This document shows, piece by piece, positions 8,704 through 16,855 of a stretch of DNA of 64,000 nt (positions are counted from its first letter, which is position 1; each line of letters opens with the position of its first letter). Below the pieces are notes generated by a model that was given only the letters and a program-made list of their open reading frames with translations, was not told the origin of the DNA and searched no databases. This stretch comes from Oligoflexus sp. Lineage in GTDB: Bacteria; Bdellovibrionota_B; Oligoflexia; Oligoflexales; Oligoflexaceae. Made by a program: the position numbers and the translations under genes. The DNA is taken from the NCBI GenBank assembly GCA_014378195.1, contig JACMOC010000083.1, positions 132,149 to 196,148 on the forward strand. Reading direction: 5' to 3'.

Positions 8704-10271
8704 GTCAGATACTTTCATGGATAGTTCTATTGCCCGCTCTTACGGGTTTCTTGATCCTGCTTTTACCGAAAAGCTGGGAAACAAAATCGCGGCAGATTGC
8801 AGTTTTTGCAAGTCTTATCGTAGCTGTGCTGGCGATCTGGGTTTCGCAGGAATTTGATATCAAAAGTCTCGAACCTTATCAATTTCACGTGAAGTTCGAT
8901 TGGGTGCCGATGCTTGGTATTCATTACGACCTCGCCCTTGATGGCATGAATCTTCCGTTAGTCGTCATGACGAGTCTACTTACGCCGTTGGCTTTCATCG
9001 GCACCTGGAACCAAACGGGTGTAACAGGCACTATGCAAAGGCGAATAGCAGCCCTGGTTCTCATCATGGAAACCGGCGCGCTCGGCACGTTCCTCGCGCA
9101 GGATTTGTTCCTTTTCTACATTTTCTGGGAAACGATACTCCTGCCTTGTTATCTGTTGATCGGTATTTACGGTGGCGCTGAACGGGGAAAAGCAACATTG
9201 CAGTTTTTCCTATACACATTTGCTGGCTCTATAATGATGCTCGTAGGTATCGCGTGGCTGGTTCATTCCCAGGCACAGATCACAGGGCATCCTGATGCTT
9301 CCATCCAAACCCTTATGAACTTAAAACTACCCTTTGATGCAACGGCCGGTCTTGGCGGTTTGTTATCTACGCAGGGCCTCCTCTTTGCCGCTTTTGGTGC
9401 CGCATTTTTCATCAAGGCCCCTTTGTTTCCTTTCCATGCCTGGCTTGCCACAACCTATCGCCAGGCACCGACCCTCGTCTCAATTTACCTAGCCGCCATT
9501 CTTTCGAAAATGGGCGCCTACGGAATCTTGAAAATCCTCATTCCGCTCTTCCCCGAGGCAACGCACGCCTTTGGACCGGTGCTCATGAGCCTTGCGGCTT
9601 TTGGGATTGTTTACGGGGCGCTCCTCGCTATCGTCCAAAGCGATTTCAAGACGGCTGTCGCGTATTCGTCTCTTTCACACGTGAGTTATATCCTGCTTGG
9701 ATTGTTCTCCATGAAAGCGGAAGGCATGGGAGGGTCGCTGCTTCAGATGGTAAATCATGGTATCTCCATCACAGGCCTGTTTTTAGTCGCAGGCTTTTTG
9801 GATAAACGCCGGGGCTCTCTGGCACTCAAGGATTTTGGTGGATGGGCGATCCAAACGCCTGTGCTTGCAACCGCCTTTATGGTGATCGTGCTGTCTACGG
9901 TAGCGCTTCCTGGAAGCGGTGGATTTGTGGGCGAATTCGCCATACTTATCGCGGCTTTTCGGGTGAATGGATACATTACCGCCGTCGCTGCAACAGGTAT
10001 GGTTCTCGGGGCTGTTTACATGCTGAATCTTTATCAGAAGACTATGTTCGGACCTTTTGCGGACGATTATGTCGATAAAGTGAATGACCTCGATTTCCGC
10101 GAAATCGCAACTATGGTAGTGCTCGGACTTTTCATTGTGGGAATCGGTATGGCACCGCAAACCTTCATGGCACCCTCACGGGCAGCTGTTGAAGAAAGCG
10201 CTAAGCGTGTGTCTCCCGAAGATGCGTTGCCGACCAGACAATCACTACCCGGTCAGGTTTCCAACTTTTAA
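8700..10271 (+). CDS. nuoM: NADH-quinone oxidoreductase subunit M
   Basis: This is the ND4-like antiporter-type proton-pumping subunit, 523 residues. Glu144 in FYIFWETILLPCYLLIGIYG coincides with the essential Glu144 of E. coli NuoM. The segment PLFPFHAWLATTYRQAPTLV is the usual second-channel region. It is coupled to nuoL by an ATGA overlap. A polar tail of about 40 residues follows the last helix. Confidence 0.97.
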   Translation: MSQILSWIVLLPALTGFLILLLPKSWETKSRQIAVFASLIVAVLAIWVSQEFDIKSLEPYQFHVKFDWVPMLGIHYDLALDGMNLPLVVMTSLLTPLAFIGTWNQTGVTGTMQRRIAALVLIMETGALGTFLAQDLFLFYIFWETILLPCYLLIGIYGGAERGKATLQFFLYTFAGSIMMLVGIAWLVHSQAQITGHPDASIQTLMNLKLPFDATAGLGGLLSTQGLLFAAFGAAFFIKAPLFPFHAWLATTYRQAPTLVSIYLAAILSKMGAYGILKILIPLFPEATHAFGPVLMSLAAFGIVYGALLAIVQSDFKTAVAYSSLSHVSYILLGLFSMKAEGMGGSLLQMVNHGISITGLFLVAGFLDKRRGSLALKDFGGWAIQTPVLATAFMVIVLSTVALPGSGGFVGEFAILIAAFRVNGYITAVAATGMVLGAVYMLNLYQKTMFGPFADDYVDKVNDLDFREIATMVVLGLFIVGIGMAPQTFMAPSRAAVEESAKRVSPEDALPTRQSLPGQVSNF

Positions 10272-10296
10272 TCGGTATTAACGTGAGGGTTCCGCT

Positions 10297-11778
10297 GTGT
10301 CCTTTTCCAATATGTTTCCGATGTATTTTATTCAAGGGCAGCAATGGCTCGGATTGTTGCCGCTTCTTTGCATGGCTTTAACAGCTATCGCCACACTGCT
10401 GCTAGCACCGCTCCGTTTGCAAGGCCGCGCGACAGCCTTTGCAATGTTGCTCATTGGGTCAATTGCAGCGGTTGCGTCGACTGTTGTTTTCCCCTTTAGC
10501 GAGACTATCATCATCCTCGATGGGGTGCTGGTTTTTGATCGTTTGAGCCAGGTTTTTTCGGCCATTTGTGTGCTCGCAGGACTTGCCGCAGCTCTTATGA
10601 GTCTCGGGTTTGATGAACGCGAAGCCCTACAAACTGAGTATTTCAGTCTTATTGCCTTTGCCGTGGTCGGCATGATGGCGATGGTCAGTACACGAAACCT
10701 CGTATTCTTTTTCGTGAGTCTCGAACTCATGTCGCTCGCGGTTTACGTCCTGGTTTCCATGCATCGCCAGTCGTCGATGGCTTCTGAAGCTGGCCTCAAA
10801 TACTTCCTCCTCGGTGGTGCTGCGAGCGCCGTAATGCTTTACGGTGCGAGCATACTCTACGGGACTACGGGGAGCCTTGATGTTGAGGGGATTCGGAATG
10901 CCTTCCAAAGTCAGTGGGGCGGAAAGCTTCCTATTTTGCCTTTGATAGGTCTCGGGCTTTTCTCGGTTGGATTATTATTTAAAATCGGTGCGTTTCCTTT
11001 TCATGTCTGGATACCTGACGTTTATACAGGGGCAGCCACGCCTGTTACCGGCTTCATGATTTCAGCGGTAAAAGCTGCCGCGACCGGTGCGCTCCTTCGG
11101 ATGAGCATCGAACTCTTCGCCCTGCCTGTAGCGGCGGAACCATTCCTGATCACCGTACTCAGCATCATCATAGTCGCAACGCTCCTCTTTGGTTCGTTGG
11201 TAGGGGCCCGTCAGACCCGTCTGAAACGAATCTTTGCGTATTCGACCATCGTGCATACCGGTTACGTTTTGCTGGGGTTTCTTGCACTTTTGGGCGGCGG
11301 AGCTGGTGCTAAAGATGCGTCTTCAGCTATTGTCTCGTACACCGTGTTTTATGTCGTAATGAATCTCGGAGCTTTTGCTGTCCTTACACTGATAAGTCCG
11401 AAGGATAATGATGATATCAGTCTTGACCAACTCACAGGCCTTGGCACGCGGCGTCCGCTCCTGGCCTTCGCATTGAGTGTTTTCCTCTTAAGTATGGCGG
11501 GCATACCACCGACCGCTGGATTTTTCGGTAAGTATTATATTTTTTCGGCTGCGCTTGCGAGTGGGTACACATGGATCACTGTTGTCGCAGCGATTGCGAG
11601 TGTGGTTTCGGCCATTATTTACTTACGGCCGATGATTCATATGTACATGAAAGAAAGTGACGAAAGTTACTCGGCGTTACCAAGCAACTGGCTCGGCAGC
11701 AATATGATAGTCGGTCTGTCCTTGTTTTTGACTGTCGTCATGGGATTGATTCCGGCCTGGTTTTCGAAGCTTCTCTAA
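10297..11778 (+). CDS. nuoN: NADH-quinone oxidoreductase subunit N
   Basis: This is the ND2-like antiporter-type subunit, 493 residues with about 14 hydrophobic helices. The functional glutamate is Glu143 in FFVSLELMSLAVYVLVS; the later motif KIGAFPFHVWIPDVYTGAATP is also typical. The start is GTG at 10297 with GTGAGGG upstream. It is the last gene of the nuo operon; a strong terminator begins 13 bases after its stop. Confidence 0.97.
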   Translation: MSFSNMFPMYFIQGQQWLGLLPLLCMALTAIATLLLAPLRLQGRATAFAMLLIGSIAAVASTVVFPFSETIIILDGVLVFDRLSQVFSAICVLAGLAAALMSLGFDEREALQTEYFSLIAFAVVGMMAMVSTRNLVFFFVSLELMSLAVYVLVSMHRQSSMASEAGLKYFLLGGAASAVMLYGASILYGTTGSLDVEGIRNAFQSQWGGKLPILPLIGLGLFSVGLLFKIGAFPFHVWIPDVYTGAATPVTGFMISAVKAAATGALLRMSIELFALPVAAEPFLITVLSIIIVATLLFGSLVGARQTRLKRIFAYSTIVHTGYVLLGFLALLGGGAGAKDASSAIVSYTVFYVVMNLGAFAVLTLISPKDNDDISLDQLTGLGTRRPLLAFALSVFLLSMAGIPPTAGFFGKYYIFSAALASGYTWITVVAAIASVVSAIIYLRPMIHMYMKESDESYSALPSNWLGSNMIVGLSLFLTVVMGLIPAWFSKLL

Positions 11779-11791
11779 CACAGACTCCAAG

Positions 11792-11829
11792 AAAGCACGC
11801 ATACCTCGCGCGGGAATGCGTGCTTTTTT
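11792..11829. terminator. Intrinsic terminator after nuoN, probably bidirectional
   Basis: A perfect 11-bp stem, AAAGCACGCAT (11792-11802) with ATGCGTGCTTT (11816-11826), has a 13-base loop and ends in a T run. The same hairpin has an A-rich left flank, so it could also stop minus-strand transcripts coming from the pilT side, whose last frame ends at 11828. Confidence 0.9.
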
Positions 11830-12206
11830 ATTTCAGCATCAGTCCGATCTTGATACGAGTCCAACCGGCAATCCTTTGCCCCAATGCGTTTTTACGTGGT
11901 TTGAATTTCGCTTGGCGAGCAGATGCAATAAGCCACTCATCCATGCCGTAACCAATCTTTTTCTCGATCTCAACATCAGTGACATTCCCCGCGAGTGGAC
12001 AGATATTCTCTTGGTGCTTGAGTCGACACAGGTTTAAGCTCCTGTGATGATTGTTTAAAGTTAGTAATCAAATTATCGTTCGACTCAGGTCCCTTCTGCA
12101 AGCCCTCGGTTTCATCCTCTATTTTGTTCTCGGTAACACTTGTGATGACTTGACTCGAAGAGGGCCAGGTTATTTCAACCTGGTCCTCTCGTATTGATGT
12201 CGACAA
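11828..12206 (-). pseudogene. TonB C-terminal domain remnant (frame broken)
   Basis: On the minus strand, the frame ending with TAA at 11828-11830 encodes NVTDVEIEKKIGYGMDEWL and then ARQAKFKPRKNALGQRI, GWTRIKI. This matches the second half of the TonB/energy-transducer C-terminal domain (GxVtdvxIxxSxG...aikqwkFkPaxxnGxxvxxwxxixi). That frame has no start codon before the domain. Immediately upstream a different frame (11976-12206) encodes a polar Glu/Ser/Pro-rich stretch like a TonB linker, beginning TSIREDQVEITWPSSS, and the two frames meet around 11976-11990. The first half of the domain (about 30 residues) appears missing. I infer a decayed tonB-like gene with an internal deletion or frameshift; a sequencing indel alone would not restore the whole domain. 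Confidence 0.45.
12159..12189. repeat. Inverted repeat downstream of pilT
   Basis: A 13-bp stem with one G-T wobble, AGAGGGCCAGGTT (12159-12171) against AACCTGGTCCTCT (12177-12189), has a five-base loop. It lies 24 bases past the pilT stop on the minus strand. There is no T run on either side, so it may be an RNA-stabilising 3' hairpin or a Rho-assisted end rather than a classic intrinsic terminator. Confidence 0.5.
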
Positions 12207-12212
12207 TGGGAT

Positions 12213-13286
12213 TTAGCTGGCGAAGCCTTGCATTGCGAGCTCAAGATCTTTGCGTTTTGAGGCATTAAGCAGGGCTTCGTCTGCCGAGATAACGCCGTTG
12301 TTATAGAGCGCGAGGAGGGATTGGTCAAAGCTCTGCATTCCGTAGGTATTACGACTGTTCCGAATAGTGTCCTTGAGGACTTCGAAGTTGTCAGCTTTCA
12401 GGATTGTTTCTTTGACCACTTCATTCGCTATCAAAATCTCGAGAGCCGGCACCATTCCTTTGCCGTCGATACGGGCGACGAGGCGCTGGGAAACGATCGC
12501 CTTTAGGGTTTGCGACAGCATCATCCGCAGCGACGCGTGCTGATGTGGAGGGAAATAGGACATCAGTCGCGTGATACTCTCCGTCGCGTCAAGGGTATGG
12601 AGAGTCGACAGAACCAAGTGCCCTGTTTCCGCCGCCATCAAAGCTGTTTCGGTTGTTTCCTTGTCGCGAAGCTCACCCACCAGGATTACGTCGGGGTTTT
12701 GGCGCAAAGCCGAACGGAGAGCCGCGGGGAAACTCTCCGTGTCGATACCGATCTCGCGCTGATTGATGGTCGATTTTTTTTCTTTGAAAATAAATTCGAT
12801 CGGGTCTTCAATCGTTAAAATATGGGCCGGTTTGGACGTGTTGATTTTTTCGATAATCGATGCGAGTGTCGTTGATTTTCCGCTACCGGTGGCGCCGGTA
12901 ACCAAGATCAATCCGCGTTTCTCATCGGCGAACCCATGGAGGATCTTGGGGAGCTGCAATTCCTCCATCGTCCTGATGTGATTGTTGATGACCCTCAGGA
13001 CCATCGCGTAGCCTTGCTTCTGACGAAAAAGGTTCACACGGAATCGGCCGCCGAGAGCACTTGTATAGGCAAAGTCTAAATCCTGGAGATTGGTGAGTTT
13101 GCCTTTGAGGTGGCTCGGGATGATCGTAGCAATCCATTCCGACATCAAAGCCTCGGTGACAGCTTCGCCATCAGCAAGATTGATAATATCGCCTTGAAAC
13201 CGGAAGCGAGGAACGCCCCCCGACTTCAATATGATGTCACTGGCTCCACCGCGAACAGCTACTTTTAAGATTTTTTCCAAATTCAT
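12213..13286 (-). CDS. Type IV pilus retraction ATPase (PilT/PilU family)
   Basis: This is a cytoplasmic hexameric secretion-type ATPase that depolymerises type IV pili, 357 residues. Visible motifs are Walker A GATGSGKST (131-139), Asp box LTIEDPIE (157-164), Walker B ILVGELRD (201-208) and His box TGHLVLSTLHT (221-231). The C-terminus reads YGMQSFDQSLLALYNNGVIS, which is closer to PilU and PilU-like paralogues than to classic PilT, so I leave the symbol empty. The gene stands alone, with no other pil genes in the window. Confidence 0.93.
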   Translation of the reverse strand: MNLEKILKVAVRGGASDIILKSGGVPRFRFQGDIINLADGEAVTEALMSEWIATIIPSHLKGKLTNLQDLDFAYTSALGGRFRVNLFRQKQGYAMVLRVINNHIRTMEELQLPKILHGFADEKRGLILVTGATGSGKSTTLASIIEKINTSKPAHILTIEDPIEFIFKEKKSTINQREIGIDTESFPAALRSALRQNPDVILVGELRDKETTETALMAAETGHLVLSTLHTLDATESITRLMSYFPPHQHASLRMMLSQTLKAIVSQRLVARIDGKGMVPALEILIANEVVKETILKADNFEVLKDTIRNSRNTYGMQSFDQSLLALYNNGVISADEALLNASKRKDLELAMQGFAS

Positions 13287-13874
13287 TTTGGATAACTCCG
13301 AAACGTCTCAAGGCTCAATGAGTCGATACCTGAAGTGTTTTCGGCAGTATTAGAAATAAGTTAACCGGGAATTATTGATATGAGGAGGGTAGGGGAAATG
13401 AAAGGGGCCGATAAACCAGTCGTCCTCAAAACCTGACAGTTGCCTGAACTCAATAGCCTCTAAAAGTTCGAGTCTTACAACCATTTGGCCACTAAAATCG
13501 AAGATTCCAATGACAAGGTGACAGAAAGCGGAGCTTTCCAAATGAAGGACAAAGGATGTGGATTGACCTGTAGTACTTGACGATCGATCATCGGCCCACG
13601 TTCAGAGATCGTTTCGGCGATTGTCTAATATTCCTTAGCGGTTTTTGCGAAGCCACCCTGTTAGATGAGGAGAAACAACCAGATGCGACTCACTTCACGC
13701 TCTGTTGAAAATGGGCCTTGAGCCGTTGCTTTTCGAGAGCCTCGCTTATTTCCCTAGGTAAGAATTCGCCCTACTCTGACTGCAAAATAAGCACACCTCT
13801 TGGTGACTCGCATAGGAAGCCCGTAAAATGGACAGGAAGGCAAAATAGAAAATCATCTTTGATCGAGGACATCC
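13287..13874. other. Intergenic region without a supportable gene
   Basis: This stretch separates the divergently read pilT-like gene and a small secreted-protein gene. It must hold the promoters of both, but I see no clear -35/-10 pair. A minus-strand open frame at 13350-13541 reads partly protein-like (HLVIGIFDFSGQMVVRLELL) but has only a TTG start, no ribosome site and no family resemblance. It may be a remnant of a decayed gene. Confidence 0.4.
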
Positions 13875-14276
13875 ATGCGCACAATACTCCTTGGACTCAT
13901 GCTCATCAGTACGTCTGTTTTCGCCGATGAAGAGGGTGTTTTTGATATTTTGCAATTGCCTGAAGGCGCGAGTGTTACTCTTCCTTCGCCGGCGACGACT
14001 CTTGTCCCCATATCGACGTCTTATCGCTTAAACCCTACCGACAAGGCTCAGGTCTTCCGCATAAGTTCGCCGCCATCCGCGTGTGCTGTCAAAATTGAGT
14101 TTTATGACAAAACTTCGGACGAAGTGAAGGTTGCGACTCTCAAGGGCGGTGAGAACGTGATTTACCGCTTCGAACGATTCAACGGCGTTCGTGTCCACGC
14201 ATCGCCGCTTTCCAAATGCACGACGCTGACTAAACTGGTTCTTGATAGCAATCGACCGCTTGAAATTGGTATGTGA
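13875..14276 (+). CDS. Small secreted protein of unknown function
   Basis: This 133-residue protein has a clear signal peptide: MRT, a hydrophobic core ILLGLMLISTSV, and likely cleavage after FA before DEEG. The mature part is about 115 residues, predicted beta-rich, with two cysteines (in PSACAV and SKCTTL) that could form a disulfide. GAGGAC upstream is a plausible ribosome site. I do not recognise a family. It is convergent with the sensor-kinase gene, whose stop is 14 bases away. Confidence 0.7.
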   Translation: MRTILLGLMLISTSVFADEEGVFDILQLPEGASVTLPSPATTLVPISTSYRLNPTDKAQVFRISSPPSACAVKIEFYDKTSDEVKVATLKGGENVIYRFERFNGVRVHASPLSKCTTLTKLVLDSNRPLEIGM

Positions 14277-14290
14277 AACGTGACTTCCTA

Positions 14291-16444
14291 TCAATTGATG
14301 GTAAGATCCACACCTTGAAATGGCTTGTGGTGATGCTGTGCCTGAAGCTGCTGCATTGTTTCAAGGAGCTCCTTGGCCTGCAGAGGTTTGGCCAAAAAAG
14401 CCGAAAAACCCGCATCGAGCGCTTGCTGTTGGGCTTCGGGCGTAACGCACGCTGAAAATGCGACCGCAATAAAATCATGCCGCGCCGATTTTTTCAAACG
14501 ACGCATTAATTCAAAACCATTGATATCAGGCAGTCCAAGATCAGCCAGAATCAAAGTGGGATGAACGCGGTGAAACGCTTCAATCGCATCGCTGGAATTT
14601 GCGCAGGCGATGATTTCTATGCCTTCTCCGGTCAACAAACTATCCAGGAGATGCAGTGTGAACGGATCGTCTTCGACGATGAGCATTCTTTGTCGACTCG
14701 GCGTGAAGTGAGACATGGTGGAGGGGAGCGAGGTGGCCTGCGCCTGTGCTGGCTGCATCGGGCTTGCTATCGCGTCTCGTTTAGGCCTCTTGAGACTCAA
14801 GGAAAAAAGCATGCCTGGTTTTGGGTCCAGACTTGCTGCCGTTAAACGGCCATCCTGCAGGTCAATTATTTTTTTGGCGGTATAGAGTGATAGATCGAAA
14901 TTCGCAGCTGTTAAAAAAGCCTCCGGATCCATCCCCTGCCCAGCCTGGAGCAATTTTAGGACATGCTGCTGATCGCTTGAATACCCACTGTGTTTAAGAT
15001 GAAGAATAACGTCCCGGTGCTGGGTCGTTGCATGAAGACTCATGACCGCATGATCTCGTCCATATTGGATGAGATGTTCAAACAGCTTTTGCAAAGCGTG
15101 CTTCAATTGCTCGCGATCCCCTAAAATAAGACTGCTTTTTAGAGGTCGTTCGTAGCGAAATTCAAGTCGGTTCTTAGCGGCTTCTTCCTTCCACACCACA
15201 CTCAGTTCCTGCAGGAGATCGGATAAATCGAATGTATCGTGACGAAAATGCTGATGGCCCATGCTGATGCGTACCGAATCACGCAGCTCCTCCAGCATCT
15301 TCGTTTGTCTTTCGATACTCAGCTTTATCCCGTCACTCGCATCAAGGATCTCCTGAGATGTCCCGCCTTCCCTGAGCATCTGCGACCACATATAGATGGG
15401 TGTCAAGGGTGTCCTCAGATCCTGAGTGCTGCGTATAACTAAACGTTCGAGAGTCTGAGTCAGGGCACGCCATTCCCTACGGTTCTCTTCGATTTCGACG
15501 ATCTGTTTGTGGGCTGCGCTCAGTTCCGCATCCTTGCCTTCAAGGACTGCCCGCGATTCATTTTGGTTTTTTTCGAATAAATAGCCTGCCCCATATATGG
15601 CAACGAGCATAACCAGCATCAAGGGCGCAAAACCTGTGAGTATCCCCTGCTCGTCATAAGGCCAGGCCTGGTAGACCCACAGGTGAACGGCAAAACAATA
15701 AGCAACCGCCCCACGGAGCCTGTAAAAGTAGACACAATAGATCGCAGGGAGGAATAGCAAATACTGCAGCGGCTCGAAGAACGGTGTGGGCCTTGGGAGT
15801 GCGAGGGCTAAAAAAGGCAGAAGGGCAAAGAGGGCATCAGATGTTTCAAGTGATTGTCTCTCGCGTCCCGTGCCCCGATAGACGATGTGATCGATGAAAG
15901 GAATAAGAATAAAAGCGTAAAAGGCAAAACTCGCTAGAAAGTCGACACTATCACGGAGAGTCACCTGACTGGCCCAAATCCGCGCTGGAACCGGATCGAT
16001 CAGTTCATAATCCGATAAGACGGCCCAAGACATGCGAGCTACCAAACCACAGGTCAGAAGACTGAGACCGACAAAAAGCAGAGCTTTGACAAAGACATTC
16101 TGAGGCGAGTTTCTGAGTTTGCCCCACAGCCAAGCGGCGCCCGTATAGACAGCGCTCGTGATGATACCAAGAAAGATGGCTGTGACGGATCGACCTTCCT
16201 GCCAGATAAAATAAGCGTTTGCAAACACGCTCAAAAATAACGCGAACCAGAAACGCATGCCGAGGGTCACGATGAGAGCCAAACCCAAAGCCTGTGAGAG
16301 GAGCCAGGGAAAATGAACGGTATCTATCTGGGATCGAAAGAGAATAAAATCGAGTGCGAATGAGATGAGCAGATAAATAACGATGATCGAGGCATCTCTA
16401 TCGTGGGACACTCCTCGTTGGCGTGTCGCTAACTTTTCGCGCAT
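14291..16444 (-). CDS. Membrane hybrid sensor protein with degenerate kinase core and intact receiver
   Basis: This 717-residue protein has about eight membrane helices (residues 17-290, MASE-like integral sensor), a coiled linker (295-335), a HisKA-like region, an HATPase-like region (about 430-552) and a receiver (586-705). The H-box reads RSTQDLRTPLTPI, so the phospho-accepting His is replaced by Gln341. The N-box (QKLFEHLIQYGRD) lacks its Asn, and no DxGxG motif is seen (LKHSGYSS instead). The receiver keeps the acidic pair (Glu591, Asp592), phospho-acceptor Asp635 and Lys686. I infer a catalytically dead kinase module joined to a receiver that must be phosphorylated by another kinase, or that acts by conformational signalling. 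The start is ATG with GGGAGG upstream. Confidence 0.88.
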   Translation of the reverse strand: MREKLATRQRGVSHDRDASIIVIYLLISFALDFILFRSQIDTVHFPWLLSQALGLALIVTLGMRFWFALFLSVFANAYFIWQEGRSVTAIFLGIITSAVYTGAAWLWGKLRNSPQNVFVKALLFVGLSLLTCGLVARMSWAVLSDYELIDPVPARIWASQVTLRDSVDFLASFAFYAFILIPFIDHIVYRGTGRERQSLETSDALFALLPFLALALPRPTPFFEPLQYLLFLPAIYCVYFYRLRGAVAYCFAVHLWVYQAWPYDEQGILTGFAPLMLVMLVAIYGAGYLFEKNQNESRAVLEGKDAELSAAHKQIVEIEENRREWRALTQTLERLVIRSTQDLRTPLTPIYMWSQMLREGGTSQEILDASDGIKLSIERQTKMLEELRDSVRISMGHQHFRHDTFDLSDLLQELSVVWKEEAAKNRLEFRYERPLKSSLILGDREQLKHALQKLFEHLIQYGRDHAVMSLHATTQHRDVILHLKHSGYSSDQQHVLKLLQAGQGMDPEAFLTAANFDLSLYTAKKIIDLQDGRLTAASLDPKPGMLFSLSLKRPKRDAIASPMQPAQAQATSLPSTMSHFTPSRQRMLIVEDDPFTLHLLDSLLTGEGIEIIACANSSDAIEAFHRVHPTLILADLGLPDINGFELMRRLKKSARHDFIAVAFSACVTPEAQQQALDAGFSAFLAKPLQAKELLETMQQLQAQHHHKPFQGVDLTIN

Positions 16445-16855
16445 GCCTTGCCTCCCAATAGTTTAAGCCCATTTTCTCACAACAGATTAAATCGCTCGCC
16501 TGGTCATCTGCAAGAATTGTCGATGATCCTTACTTTTTCCTCAAGTTCGATTTGCGGTTTTTATAAAGAAGTCTGTGGGATGATAGCCGTATTTCCTATT
16601 ATTTTGAATTCTCCAGTCGAAGGCTCGCATGGCGGCGCTCTGAAGACTCACGCTCGACACGCTATTCCCTTTTCCTTTCGTGCGCTGACTCACGCTCTCG
16701 TCATAGAATTACTCTATTCACGACGCAAATGTTTGACAAGTCAGGAAGAATTGTGAAGATTAGATATTCTTAGGTTGCTCTTAACAGTTTATACGCAACT
16801 GACTTTGAGCTCCTAAGACACGAGATGATTTTTTGGATTCGTTAATGGGGGTCTT
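16445..16855. other. Divergent promoter region between sensor gene and fadL-like gene
   Basis: No gene is supported here. An open plus-strand frame at 16448-16756 has no ribosome site and a composition unlike its neighbours. A perfect -35 hexamer TTGACA occurs at 16733-16738, but only weak -10 matches (GAAGAT, 16755-16760) are at the right distance. The region should carry the promoters of both flanking genes. Confidence 0.4.

Noticed and set aside
11976-12206. Minus-strand open frame of 76 codons just after pilT, as an independent gene
   Set aside because: TTG start without ribosome site, in frame with pilT just beyond its stop; better read as the linker part of a decayed TonB-type gene.
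16448-16756. Plus-strand open frame of 102 codons upstream of the fadL-like gene
   Set aside because: No ribosome site, composition unlike coding neighbours, and it occupies the expected divergent promoter region.
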